From Hetaerina americana (lineage: Eukaryota > Arthropoda > Insecta > Odonata > Calopterygidae), in the NCBI GenBank assembly GCA_022747635.1, contig JAKTNV010000018.1, positions 5,207,813-5,271,812 of the forward strand: 64,000 nt of DNA, written 5' to 3'. How positions within the stretch are numbered: position 1 is the first letter of the stretch; every line of letters begins with the position of its first letter. A model generated the notes under the pieces. It was not told the DNA's origin. It did no database searches and saw only the letters and a list, made by a program, of their open reading frames with translations. Of the stretch, positions 1 through 10,650 are shown one piece after another. The translations under genes and the position numbers were made by a program.

Positions 1-320
1 TGATCATTCCATTTTTTCCTTATCCATGGAATAATTAGTGCCAGTTACTTGTTAAAAAAAATTAATTCCATTATTAAGTCCTTGTAATATTTCGTGGGCA
101 TATATATGCCAAAGTTTATTATTAATAGGGTAATTAGCATCCTCTGCTGCAACTGGTAATGCATAAAGTTTAGATACAGCCACTTTGGACCAAGGCACGT
201 TGAGCGTAGAAAATTTTATTTAAAATCTGGATCGCTTAGAAAAATTTGGCAAATTTGAATATTATTTACTTCAGTCAAGCTGGACCAAGCTTACTTCATC
301 AGGGTTCGGTGTAATTGCTA

Positions 321-323
<3 letters not shown>
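1..323 (-). mobile_element. PLE-1 terminal remnant
   Basis: Non-coding end of the Penelope-like family called PLE-1 here. It matches 55,975-56,310 closely in the same orientation, and the ends of the other PLE-1 copies near 15,350-15,660, 42,840-43,130 and (inverted) 28,930-29,250. It stops at a (TA)n array, as the other copies do. No coding remnant is visible; the RT part would lie left of the window. Confidence 0.6.

Positions 324-370
<47 letters not shown>
324..370. repeat. (TA)n microsatellite
   Basis: Pure TA array directly at the end of a PLE-1 remnant. Confidence 0.95.
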
Positions 371-372
<2 letters not shown>

Positions 373-538
373 CGAAACAAGCCAAAACACCTAATTTAGA
401 AAGAATTAGACTGCATCGATTTATTCCTCTTAAAAGTACTCTCCATTCGTAAGCTAGGCACTTATCCCATCTTATTTTCCACTTTTCCAGAGGACACAGA
501 GGAGGATTAGAATCCACAAACGACTGACTATGTTACCA

Positions 539-542
<4 letters not shown>
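371..542. repeat. Dispersed repeat between two TA arrays
   Basis: About 170 bp, repeated at 56,411-56,620 in the same position relative to a PLE-1 end and a TA array. No gene seen. It is part of the PLE-1-associated composite. Confidence 0.6.

Positions 543-598
<56 letters not shown>
543..598. repeat. (TA)n microsatellite
   Basis: TA array forming the 5' boundary of the truncated LINE-A copy at 599. Confidence 0.95.
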
Positions 599-600
<2 letters not shown>

Positions 601-2005
601 AAGAACTGTGTAGTAAAGGGCTTAGACCAATAAAGTTAGACATTGAAAAGGAACATGACGTAGAGGAAGATAACTTAGGTCCAGGCATACTAGACAATGA
701 GATAGGAAGGGCATTAAGGGAGATGAAACTAAATAAGGCTGTTGGGGTGGATAACATTACCGTGGAAGTTTTAAAATACTTAGGAAAATGTGGGAGGAAG
801 AGGCTATATGGGCTGATCCGTAGTATTTATGAGGAGGGAATCTGGCCGGAAGACTTTGTGAGATCAGTTTTAGTTCCTATTCCGAAAATGGTAAAGGCCA
901 CGTCATGTGAGGACTATAGGACAATTAGATTGATATCCCACGTAGCTAAAGTTGTTCTCAGGATCATAAACAAAAGGATAGAGAGTGAGGCAAATGATTA
1001 CTTAGGGGATGATCAGTTTGGGTTTAGGAAGGGGAGAGGTACGCGTGATGGCATTGCAGTAATGAGATTATTAATCGAGAGGAATATAGAACACAACCAG
1101 AAAGTATTTGCCTGTTTCGTAGATTTAGAAAAAGCCTTTGATCGAGTGAATTGAGAAAAACTAATGAGTATTATGCAGAAAATAGGAATAGATTGGAGGG
1201 TAAGGAGGCTAATCCGCAACCTGTACATGTCTCAGACTGTTCAGGTGCGAGTGGGGAAGGGGAGTCCGGTTGGGCAGTGTTAGGAAGAGGTGTAAGGCAG
1301 GGTTGCCCATTATCACCGTGCTGTTAAACCAGTATGCAGAGGAAATTATTAAAGAGGAATGGGAGGAACTGGAGGTAGGAATGAAAGTTTCGCGGGGAAG
1401 TCGTAAAATCAGTTAGGTTTGCTGATTACCAAGCTTTAGTTTGTCAGTCAGCCAAGGGGTTGCAAGCAATGCCGAGTGAATTGGAAATTCAGTACCACAG
1501 GCATGGGATGAAATCAATATTAATAAAACAAAGGTTATGCGATTTTTTAGAAAGAAAAAGGCTAAGCTAAACATTAAAATAGGAGGGCAAAAACTAGAGC
1601 AGGTAGAACAGTTTACGTATCCCGGAAGTGTTTCGGACCAACACGGTCAAAGTAGTAGGGACGTAAGGAGAAGAATTGCGTTAGCCAAAGAGGCTTTCAC
1701 AAGGAGGAGGGAGTTGATGACAGGGACGTTGAGTAGGGATGGTGACGTTGACAAGGGGGTGTTGACCGGCAGTGGGATGTTAGAGACTGTAATTGAGGGA
1801 AGAATGTTAGGCAAACGAGGAAAGGTAAGGAACAGAATAAGAGTGTTGGACGGGAGGAATGGAGGAAGGAAGAACTCAGAGATGAAGATGGACCTGATAC
1901 AGAGTAGGATGCTGGATTTTGTGTTTCGCTAGGAGTCACAAAATATTTTTTTTAAAGCATTGGCCATCCATAAACGTACCTTTACCGGGAGATTACCTAA
2001 TATAT
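599..2005 (+). mobile_element. LINE-A copy 1, 5'-truncated, degenerate RT
   Basis: Non-LTR retrotransposon of the endonuclease/reverse-transcriptase type often misannotated as craniofacial development protein 2-like. The RT reads from 597 to a premature stop at 1,152-1,154, where a Trp codon of the consensus VNWEK has become TGA. It carries FRKGRGTRD and FVDLEKAFDRVN. The catalytic FADD is changed to FADY near 1,425. The C-terminal part resumes at 1,537-1,932 but has an internal deletion near 1,740 joining SRDGDV to the KGVLTGSG region. The 3' end is the family-typical GGTAGATTACCTAAT-like tail. Dead copy. Confidence 0.9.
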
Positions 2006-2070
2006 ACATATATGTATATAGAAATATAAATGTATATACATATTCTCACAAACATATGTGTGTATATGTG

Positions 2071-2082
2071 TGCGTGTGTATG

Positions 2083-2160
<78 letters not shown>
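2071..2160. repeat. (TA)n microsatellite
   Basis: TA array separating the LINE-A tail from the conserved upstream region of gene A. Confidence 0.95.
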
Positions 2161-2161
<1 letters not shown>

Positions 2162-2781
2162 CTGTGTCTTCTAAATGAATGCCCTTGAAACTTTTATATT
2201 ACATGAACGCTTTTAAGAACTTATTTTTTTAGAACTGTTAATTGGCGGTAGTCGTAACAATGAAAGAGTTTCTGGCGTCACTTGGTGGAAATTCTTCGTA
2301 TTGAAATTAAATTTAAAATCCTTCGTCTTTCCACATAAACCACTTTTATTACTACTAAGGTTTCGGTTTGGTGTAAGGCGAAGTATTTTAAATTTAATTT
2401 CAATATTTAAGTGGTCCTAACAGTTGGCTGCCTGGAACCAATTCTGCATACATCCACTGTTAACAATTCAACAAATATTATTCCATCAAGTTACACCTAA
2501 GGATTGGAGTTCCCTTAATTCGGCTTTATTATCTTGGTATCTTTACCTTCTGTTTAAAAAATTTAAAATGATATGCTGTTATCCTCTTTGGACCCAAGTG
2601 GCCTACAATTGGGGCCTGTAACGACCTTAGCGCTGGTTCTCTCTTTTTCCACTAACTTCACAGGAGATTATGATCGGTTTCACTGGAATTCTTTCCCGGG
2701 CTATCGGAAATTTTTCTTGCCGCCATTATTTAACTTCGAAAGTATCGCCTTCCCTTATCAATTTAGTCCTTGCTGAAGCCA
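2161..2781 (+). promoter_or_regulatory. Conserved upstream region of gene A
   Basis: About 600 bp that recurs upstream of gene C (32,600-33,049), D (52,064-52,325, inverted), in part B (18,000-18,476) and E (61,300-61,719), and as an orphan inverted fragment at 37,215-37,640. A TTATCA motif (GATA-factor type) at 2,755-2,760 lies about 70 bp before the start site and is kept in A, B, D and E; C has TTACCA. No ORF is convincing. Confidence 0.6.
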
Positions 2782-2831
2782 CCGAAGCGACGGTTGATAT
2801 AAAAGCTGGGACTTCTAATGCCAGTGTCAGA
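2782..2831 (+). promoter_or_regulatory. Gene A core promoter (CCG box, TATA, initiator)
   Basis: CCGAAGCGACGG at 2,782-2,793, TATAAAAG at 2,798-2,805 and TCAG at 2,827-2,830, with the predicted start at A2829, 31 bp after the first T of the TATA box. The arrangement and spacing are the same in all five gene copies, supporting a strong focused promoter. Confidence 0.8.
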
Positions 2832-2865
2832 AGCCGATCCGTTCTTCGAGTGGAGCAGTCATTTG
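2829..2865 (+). other. Gene A exon 1 (non-coding)
   Basis: 37-nt leader exon ending CATTTG before GTGAGT. The start is inferred from the TATA spacing. Copies C, D and E predict an exon of exactly the same length. Intron 1 is 353 bp and ends TATTCCAG at 3,218. Confidence 0.7.
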
Positions 2866-3228
2866 GTGAGTCCAAATCACGAGTAAACTATTGTATTGCA
2901 TTCGGAAGAAGACTTCTACCATTATTCCAGTATATACCTAGGTGTTGATTGCAATATTTCTTTTATCCGATATCTTTCATTAGCATCTTAGACTTCTATT
3001 TATGTAAATTATTCTCCACTATAACATAGAGTTTACATACAAGTTAGTTTTCACGCATTAAAAGCAAGGCCGTGGATGTAAATACTTGAGCCAAAGGCCA
3101 CCCGGTTATTTAGTTGCCGTATTTATCATTTAGTTCCAATTGCCTATGATTTGTGCCATTCCAACCATTAGGGTTAATTATGCGAATTCAATTTATTTCA
3201 CGTTTTCATTTATTCCAGATTTCACAAA

Positions 3229-5452
3229 ATGAAGTGGTGTTTGGTTCTTAGCGTGTTCTTGGCGGGAGTGGTTCTGTCTGAGATAAACGCATTGCCAGTT
3301 CCAGGTGAGTATTAATAACCAACCTGTTTAACAATTTACTCTTAAACACAGACCCACACACTACCAAATTAATGATATAGGTTTACCAATACAATTTCAA
3401 ATACAGTCATTGGGCAACAACCCTTATTAAGTGTGAAGTCGAACAAGGATTAGCGGTAGTTGAAAGACTTTTGAGATGCTCAGAAGTATTGAAAGGCAGA
3501 ATGGGGTACGGACATGAATTGGAAGAGTTAATATTGAGTTATTGAGGGGGGATGTGAGGAAGGGAGGGAATTCGGTTTTCAAGAGAGGAGAAATCAAGAG
3601 AGAGGTAAAGAGTGGGACGCATTACCCTTCGAAAGAGTCACTAGAAGAATTAGCATTAACCTACCTTGAAATAAGATTTAAAAAAATATTTGAGCTAGAT
3701 TCAAATTAATTGGTGTTCCGATTCAAATGCAATGTAATGCAAAAGACAGAAGATAAGTTCCTCTCGAAGTGTTCCAATCCTAGAGAGCCTCGCGGCTACA
3801 AATGTCAAGGGAACCCAAGCGGATTGATGAACTTACTCCAAGGCTAACGCGAATACTCGCCACTCGCCTTACTTTGTCTTATGCCAGAAGGTCCAGTCTT
3901 ATTACACATGCCATGGTCAAAAGAGTCGAATCCAACGAATATGCGTCCGGAGTCGCCGGTGTGTTTGGACGCAAGGCAATCATCTTAAACGTTAATTCTT
4001 CTTTTCTTATTCTGCGGTGCCTGCTTTAAGGGCTGAACTGATAGGGAATTATTTTGTTCGACGACATATTCTCATCCAATGAAAGCTCCTTTTAGGTTCT
4101 ATCGACGACATTTAAAAACAATATTCGTATCAGTTTCGAGAGACTTATATAATGATTGAATCTTCGAATAACCTACTAGACATGGCTTCTTCTTCATCGC
4201 CGACAGCAGTGCTGGCACTAGCTAGCTGTCGCTCTTTTATCCGGAACATCAGGAAAGTATTGAATCTCCGTGATCGAGGGTCCGTAAATAAGATTCCGCC
4301 GATCGGACATCAGGTTCGAGTACCGATTCTTTCTGGCGTAGAAGGAATCAAACATAGCTAAATACATTTAAAATATTGGTTTGGCAAGCCAAATTTCCTC
4401 CATTTTCACAATAAGTAGGTTAATGCGTGAGTTTACTTCGTCCTCATATTTGAGGCTGTCCTAGTTCGCTGTTTGCTCCGCCGCAGCCCACGGCGTTCGT
4501 GCGATGGGAGAGTTAGGAAGTATAAAAAAGTATCATGAGTGCTTAACGGAGTATTTAGTCCTTGAACGCTGAAGACTACTCAATTTGGCAATTTTTTTTT
4601 TGGCCAACAAATTCGATCGATAATCACTCATTTCGTTGCATGATTGGTGAATTCGAAACCTTAATGCAGAAAGTCGATAATCAACGATTACTTTTCAATG
4701 TTTGCATTTACGTTACATTTTTCTTTTTTTATTAGGTAATCTACCGGTTAAGGTAGGTTTTTGGATGGACATAATTACTAATTAAATAATTTGTGACCCC
4801 TAGCAAAACACAACATCCTACTTTACATCAGGTCCCTCTTCAGCTCTGAGTACTTTCTTCCTCCCTTCATCCCGTCCAACATCCCTATCCTGTTCCTTCC
4901 CTTTCCTCGTTTGCCTAACATTCTCCCCTCTATTACAGTCTTCAACGTCCCTCTACCGGTCAATACCCCCTTCAGCCACTTTTCCTGCCTCCATAGGATT
5001 ACTTTAAACAAACCTCTTAAGTAACATTATTATAATTAAAATTTTAAAGCATTGAAGGAACCTCGGTGGAATTTTTTCGTGGAGACGTAAAGCTGAATGA
5101 TTTTTTTACCAATCCATTGTTTGTTGTTCTTTCAGAGGATAAAAAGGTAACGGAGAAAGTGGAAGCAGTGGAAGGTTTAATTGGCCGGTTATTGGACGGT
5201 TACTGGAAGCACGCCAAAAACCATCACAAAAAGGTCCACCACCACAACTGCAGCCCAGACAGTTCCAGCGAAAAAAACAAACCCCACAAGCCGCATAAAC
5301 CCACGCATTCTCGCAGCAGCGATTCCAGTTCTCAAGATTCGTCAACTTCGACTTCATCCCACGATTCCAGCGACTCCAGTGACAGCCACGAGAACCCACA
5401 AAGGCCACCGAAAATTTGCCTGAAGGTGCCGAAGTGCCACGACAAGGCATAG
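3229..5452 (+). CDS. Gene A: small secreted His/Ser-rich protein (130 aa)
   Basis: Spliced CDS 3,229-3,304 + 5,136-5,452; exon 2 starts at 3,219. The donor GTGAGT at 3,305 is phase 1, and TTTCAG ends at 5,135, so the split codon reads GAG. Residues 1-22 are a signal peptide (MKW, hydrophobic LVLSVFLAGVVL, likely cut after SEINA). Next come LPVPE, a predicted amphipathic helix (VTEKVEAVEGLIGRLLDGYW), a His/Lys block (HHKKVHHHNC), and HKPHKP followed by Ser/Asp runs (SSHDSSDSSDS). A basic tail RPPKICLKVPKCHDKA carries two of the three mature cysteines. Serines spaced with acidic residues suit secretory-pathway phosphorylation, and His with acidic Ser suits metal binding; both are inference. Exon 3 is more GC-rich than its surroundings. 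Intron 2 (1.8 kb) holds a LINE-A tail. I do not recognise the family; alternatives include silk/glue, salivary or antimicrobial secretions. Confidence 0.85.
4731..5000 (-). mobile_element. LINE-A 3' fragment in intron 2 of gene A
   Basis: Antisense 5'-truncated insertion encoding the last ~60 residues of the LINE-A ORF (KWLKGVLTG, GKRGKGRNRIGMLDG, KYSELKRDLM) and its 3' UTR. It ends about 135 bp before exon 3. The same fragment sits at 35,668-35,937 in gene C, and B and D lack it, so the A/C duplication or conversion followed the insertion. Confidence 0.9.
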
Positions 5453-5850
5453 AGGGCCAAGGTGCTCGGGATATCCCTGTCCATCGGTATGAGTCAGTTC
5501 ATTACCGAAGCAGTTTTCGAGGGAAATCTAATGGCTTAACAAGAGAGTCACCGAAGCAATGGGTATACAAGACCTTCGACAAGTTGGAGACATGCTTTCC
5601 TCGAATGGACACTGCCGGGTGTATTTCTGTTTAGGTTTCATGACTCTCAGCAAGGCCATTTAATGGAAGCATATCTGCTCCTTGTTGTGAATAATATCTT
5701 GCGGGAAGCAATTATTTATTAGAAGTCAGCCATGTTTGTTTTCAGGTCATGAGCGCCAATCTACAATCCAGTTGCTTCATCAACTATTACTGCTTCACTT
5801 GAGACAATAAAGAGATATTTATGTGAAATCCATTGCATCAAATTTCTCCT
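5453..5850 (+). other. Gene A 3' UTR
   Basis: Similar to the sequence after exon 3 of genes B, C and D, including a recurring GTCACCGAAGCA-like segment. No further coding sequence is supported. Confidence 0.6.
5806..5811 (+). terminator. Gene A poly(A) signal AATAAA
   Basis: AATAAA within GAGACAATAAAGAGA, about 355 nt after the stop codon. The same context follows exon 3 of B, C and D. Confidence 0.8.
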
Positions 5851-6406
5851 TGGACGTTATCGACAGAATATTACTTTCAAACGGCACAAATATTCCTTAT
5901 AAATCACTGATCCTCTTCCCTTGTCGTCTAAATTTCATAAATCTTCACTTTAACAGTTTGCAGTGGATGATTTGGTAATTTGATTCAATTAACCGTACAA
6001 CTGTCGTCGAAGGGTACCATACCATAAAAGTGCGATGAATCCGTGCATCAAATAACGAAGCCGACGGTGTTTGAACCCATGGGTGTGTTTTAAATTTCCA
6101 TTATTCACGTGTTTAGCGTTGATCAATTTTCCCCATCCTTTATCCAGCCACCGCCTCCTTGAATCCATTAACTGAAAATGAACGCGGACCAATCGATTGC
6201 TTTCAAATAATTATAAAAATGATAACGTAAAATAACCAAAAAATAAACATTGAAGATGTCTAAACAAATATTTTTTTTATTCTATGGACTAGATTTATAG
6301 TTGTAGCATCACATTTATTAACAAGATGTAATCCATAATGAAGAGATTTTGGGTGAAAAACAATGTTGCATTAAAAAATACATTTAAAAAAAAATTATTC
6401 ACAGAA

Positions 6407-6409
<3 letters not shown>
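5851..6409. other. Gene A downstream flank, part 1
   Basis: No gene seen. It resembles the 3' flanks of C (36,750-37,200) and, more distantly, B. The flank is interrupted at 6,410 by a 4-kb nest of mobile elements and appears to resume near 10,485. Confidence 0.5.

Positions 6410-6462
<53 letters not shown>
6410..6462. repeat. (TA)n microsatellite
   Basis: TA array at the left edge of the 6.4-10.5 kb mobile-element nest. Confidence 0.95.
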
Positions 6463-6463
<1 letters not shown>

Positions 6464-6830
6464 GTATCCCTCCCCGGACTACAACCTTGACGTGGTGGAA
6501 GGGCTTGTGCGTCCCGATGACCCCTAGAGCTGTGCTGGCGGGAGTAATAAAAATTGCTCCTGGTAGGGTCACCCATGCCAGATAGGTCGAAGGTTAGGAG
6601 CAAGACGAAAGGTAGTCCACGCAACGTCTGTTTTTCAGTAAGGCGGTTGGAATGACGTCAGACCCTAGGGGGGGCGGCCAATAAGTGATGATGTCACGTT
6701 AAAAACACTTTTGAGGAAAGCAAAGGGGAAAACGCCTCAGTTATCATTCCCAAGATAAATATGATGGACTTGGATGGATACAGAATTATGAGTCCTGGCA
6801 ACTACGGGGCTCGGCCCAATCGGCTTCACA
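6463..6830 (+). mobile_element. LINE-A copy 2, 5' UTR segment
   Basis: Leader starting near CCCTCCCCGGACTACAACC. Its last part (ATTCCCAAGATAAATATGA, GAGTCCTGGCAACTAC) matches 39,045-39,105 and, inverted, 31,335-31,395. The copy is interrupted by a Jockey-like LINE and resumes at about 7,860. Confidence 0.7.
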
Positions 6831-7324
6831 TACAAGAGTTCATTGACTGCCCAAGCGGGCAAGTATAAACCGTCCCGGTGAGTGAAGTCCCACCTTTACC
6901 GGTCATTGTACATAAGAAACGCATGGCATCGAAGAAAGAAACATGGCTGAGGTGGAAGTGCGGTTTGCGAGAAAGTGAAACTTAAAACTAGGAATAAAAT
7001 ATGAATTCTTAATCTAACAAGAAAGGAAAGCCGACAGGGAACGGCTTTTTACAAAAAAGAAAAAAAAAGTACGTCACTAACAGCACTAAATGCCCACCGG
7101 CACACTCTGAGCATAGAGCGGCACAAAATGGAAGCGGAGGCGAGGGTCGCCCATTTCCCACAGCGGGAAATTACACTTGGGCTTGAGGAAGCGGGTGACA
7201 TCAAGACCGTGAAGCGGATAAAATGATACTAAAATAACTTAGAGGATGGAGGAAGAGATCCGTCCGGCCGTGAAGCGGCTTAATACTATGAAGAAAATTT
7301 AAAATTAAAAGACATAGTAAAGAC
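6831..7324. other. Probable 3' UTR of the nested Jockey-like LINE
   Basis: No ORF and no match to LINE-A. It lies 3' of the antisense Jockey-like ORF, between the two halves of LINE-A copy 2, so it probably belongs to the nested insertion. An A-rich run occurs near 7,052-7,068. Boundaries are uncertain. Confidence 0.4.
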
Positions 7325-7858
7325 TCATAGGCGAGTAATATCTTTAGGCAGTGTATAAATGTGTTTCTCTCCGGGATCATAGTCCCAGATGGTTTGTAGC
7401 AGCGGATTTCCAGACGGTGCGAGGCGGGATTTAAAAGACAAGACTTGCGAGCGAATAAATTCCGCGACGGATGGGAGTTTAAGCGCCGCTCGCACGTCGG
7501 CCATCCTAGTGAAGCGACTTACTTGGAGTAACGACCGAACAGCCTTGTTTTGGATGGTTTCAAGGTGACACCAGAGCGTTTTCCGGATGGCAAACACGGG
7601 GCAAGCGTACAGAAACTGCGGGCGAATGATTAACCTGTAAAGTTGCATCCTGTCGGCGTGATTCAGGGGAGAAATCACGGAGGAAAGGCAGCCGAGACGG
7701 CTCCTTGCGACCATTGCCTTCTGACGGCAAAAGGCGAGGTGCGGCTGAAAAGTGAGCTGGTTGTCTAGAATGACACCAAGAAATCGGTGCGAAGAAGCCC
7801 TCGGTATAATGTGTTGGTGGAAGAAAAGAGGAATGTGGGGTGTGCGTTTTCGTCTGCG
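7325..7858 (-). mobile_element. Jockey-clade LINE, C-terminal ORF2 fragment
   Basis: Antisense ORF fragment of about 178 aa typical of the region after the RT domain in Jockey elements: RFLGVILDNQLTFQPHLAF, NHADRMQLYRLIIRPQFLYA and LETIQNKAVRSLLQVSRF. The 5' end is truncated near 7,858, where the reading continues into antisense LINE-A sequence. No catalytic motif remains. Confidence 0.85.
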
Positions 7859-7859
7859 G

Positions 7860-10050
7860 GAATGAGTCGTGCCCGGCAGCGGCGGAGTCAAGGTTTCCGC
7901 GGTGGCCATCCCACGAAACCCTTGCAAGGAAAAACCAGCAGCAGCAGGACAGAAGACGCAGGAGAAGAAGACCACATTAGTTAAATAGGAACGTGGAATG
8001 TTAGGACAATGATGAGGACAGGGAAACTGGAGAATATCAAGCGAGAGATGAAAAGGGGAAAATAGATATTATAGGTCTATGCGAGATGAGATTAAAGGAT
8101 AGCGGGGTTTACTGGAGTGATAAGTATAGAATTATAAACAGCGGTGAGGACGAGAGCCCATAAGGAGTTGCCATAGTATTCAATGAAGAGTTAAGAAGAA
8201 ACGTAGTCAACATAGAGCAGTAAACGGATAGATTATTACTGGTAGAGATAAAAGCAGAACCGACGAACTTCGTTATTATTCTCGTATGCATGCCAGCGAG
8301 AAACCATTAGGAAGACGAGGTCGATAGGATATACGATCAGTTAGAGGACATGATCGCGTGTGTTCCTGCAGGGAAACATTTGATATTGATGGGGGATTGG
8401 AATGCGACGATAGGCGAAGGAAGATATGGTGATGAGGTCGGGGAATACGGTTTAGGCACGAGGAATGATCGCGGGGAGAAAGCAGATGAGTTCTGTCGGA
8501 GACAGGGGTTAGTCATCACCAACATTTGGTTTAGACACCACAAAAGACAGGTATACATGGAAAACGCCCAGTGCATTAAGGGAGATGAAACTAAATAAGG
8601 CCGGAGGGGTAGATATCATTCCCGCATAACTATTGAAATGTTTAGGGAAATGTGGAAGGAGGAGGCTACATGGGCTAATTCGCAGTATTGATGAGGAAGG
8701 AATCTGGCCGGAGGACTGTGAGATCAATTTGATTTCCCATTCAGAAAAAGGTAAAGGCTATCTCATGTGAGAATTACAAGGCGATAAGTTTGATATCCCA
8801 CGCAGCTTAAGTAGTTCTCAGGATCATAAACAAAAGGATTGAGAGTATATCAAATATTTACTTAGGGGATGATCAGTTTGGGTTTAGGAAGGGAAGAGGT
8901 ACGCGTGATGCCATTGCAGTAATGAGATTATTAATCGAGAGGAATATAGAACACAACCAGGAGGTATTTGCCTGTTTCGTAGATTTCGAAAAAGCGTTCG
9001 ATAGAGTGAATTGGGAAAAACTAATGAGTATATTGCAGAAAATAGGAATAGATTGGAGGGAAAGGAGGCTAATCCGCAACCTGTAAATGTCTCCGACTGC
9101 TCAGGTGCGGGTGGGGAACGGGGAGTCCGGATGGGCAGTGTTAGGAAGAGGAGTAAGGCAGGGCTGCCCATTATCACCGTTTTGTTCAACCTGTATGCAG
9201 AGGAAATGGTAAAAGAGGCATGGGAAGAACTCGAGTTAGGAATGAAAGTGAGCTGGGAATTCGTAAAATCAGTTAGGTTCGCTGATGAGCAAGCTTTAGT
9301 TTGACAGTCAGCCAAGGAGTGGCAAGCATTGCTGGGTGAATTGGAAATTCAGTGCGACAGGTATGGGATGAGAATCAATATTAAATAAAACAAAGGTTAT
9401 CCGATTTTCTAGAAAGAAAAAGGTTAAGCTAAACATTGAAATAGGAGGAAAAAACTAGAGCAGGTAGAACAGTTCACGAATCTCGGAAGTTTTTTGGACG
9501 AACACGATCAAAGTGGTAGGGACGTGAGGAGAAGAATTGTGCTAGGCAAAGAGGATTTCTCTAGGAGGATGGAGTTGATGAGAGGGACATTGAATAAGGA
9601 TATTAAGAAAAGACTCGTAAAAACTTTGTAATGGAGCGTAGCTACATGTGTGTGCGGTGCGGAAACGTGGTCATTGAAGCAGAAGGATAGACGTAGAATG
9701 GAGGCCTTTGAAATGTGGCTGTGGAGAAGAATGGAGAAGGTGAAATGGACAGGGAATAAAACAAATGGGGAAGTATTTGGTATGGTGGGCGAGGACAGGG
9801 GTTTGTTAAGAGAAATCTTATGGAGGCATGAAAAGTGGATGAAGGAGATATTGACTTGCAGTGTGGTGGTGAAGACTGTGATAGAGGGAAGAATGTTGGG
9901 CAAACGAGGAAAGAGAAGGAACAGGATAGGACTGTTGGATGAGATGAAGGTAGGATGAAGATAGAGATGAAGAGGGATTTGATGTAGAGTAAGATTATTT
10001 TTTTAGGAGCGGTGTCCATTCAAAACACCTACCTTAACCGGTAGATTACC
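7860..10050 (+). mobile_element. LINE-A copy 2, endonuclease + RT, internally deleted
   Basis: The APE-type endonuclease region (MGDWNATIGEG, GTRNDRG, RQGLVITN) runs to about 8,565. It joins abruptly to the RT at KGDETK (8,575), losing the EN-RT linker, roughly 1 kb judging from copies 6 and 8. The RT keeps FRKGRGTRDAIAVMRLL and FVDFEKAFDRVNWEK. It is broken by frameshifts, and the catalytic ADD is ADE near 9,285. The C-terminal part (AETWSLKQKDRRRMEAF) is at 9,650-9,957. The 3' UTR ends ACCGGTAGATTACC near 10,050. Non-functional. Confidence 0.9.
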
Positions 10051-10159
<109 letters not shown>

Positions 10160-10484
10160 GTCATTACATCTTTATCTTCCGATAAAAACGGAGCAGAATT
10201 CCGTCGAATTTTCCAAGAAATAACGTGTGAGCGATCTTTTTATGTGTTTCTATATTTTTTGTTGCTGGCAATTTTTTTATTAGCGGGTCATTTACTGTAT
10301 GTTTGCTATCCTTTTTCAAGCAACAACCCTTCAGGAAGATTTTCATTTTTATTTTGGCGCACGTTAGCCAGAAAACAGATTCTTCAGTTTGCAAAGCTGA
10401 CTCGTCCAACTGCAATGAAAATTATTTTGCTCTCTGGATGCTGAACCGAAGTATATCTTCCACGCTTTCAGCCATTTCATCCAT
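10160..10484. mobile_element. PLE terminal fragment with hammerhead-like relic
   Basis: Starts at a TA array and contains CGGAGCAGAATTCCGTCGAA followed by AACGTGTGAGCGATCTTTTT. Related sequence is found at 17,680-17,762 and, inverted, at 17,585-17,650 and 25,780-25,890. The hairpin preceding GAA resembles stem II of PLE hammerheads, but the core is degraded. No coding remnant. Confidence 0.55.
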
Positions 10485-10650
10485 TCGTCATTGAACTGAA
10501 TTGTGGTTGCGCGGGGGGTTAATATTTATTGCATTATATGGTGACTAATTGCGGGACAGTACTCAGGACTTCAATTACTGGCGGAAAGATGGGCTCTTTA
10601 CCAATTGTACGTCGCTTTCCAAATTTGGTTATTAATAGTGAAATATTGTA
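10485..10650. other. Gene A downstream flank, part 2
   Basis: Aligns by eye with 22,600-22,745 (gene B flank): GAACTGAATTGT, a TTCCAAATTTGG-like segment and GTGAAATATT. It ends at the mariner target TA. No gene seen. Confidence 0.6.

Noticed and set aside
3541..3640. Purine-rich conserved segment at the start of intron 2 of all gene copies as an extra exon
   Set aside because: It recurs in A-E, but frames differ and contain stops, and it has no consistent splice signals. It is better explained by common descent of the intron.
4152..4361. 69-codon ORF conserved in genes A and C (35,089-35,298)
   Set aside because: It lies in intron 2 inside the near-identical A/C tract, so identity is due to recent copying; D retains only degraded equivalents.
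5106..5450. Antisense and frame-shifted ORFs of 80-122 codons over exon 3 of genes A and C (also 36,043-36,411, 21,682-21,945, 47,360-47,623)
   Set aside because: Shadows of the real exon 3. Only the sense frame joins the signal exon with correct splice sites, and the others have low-complexity composition.
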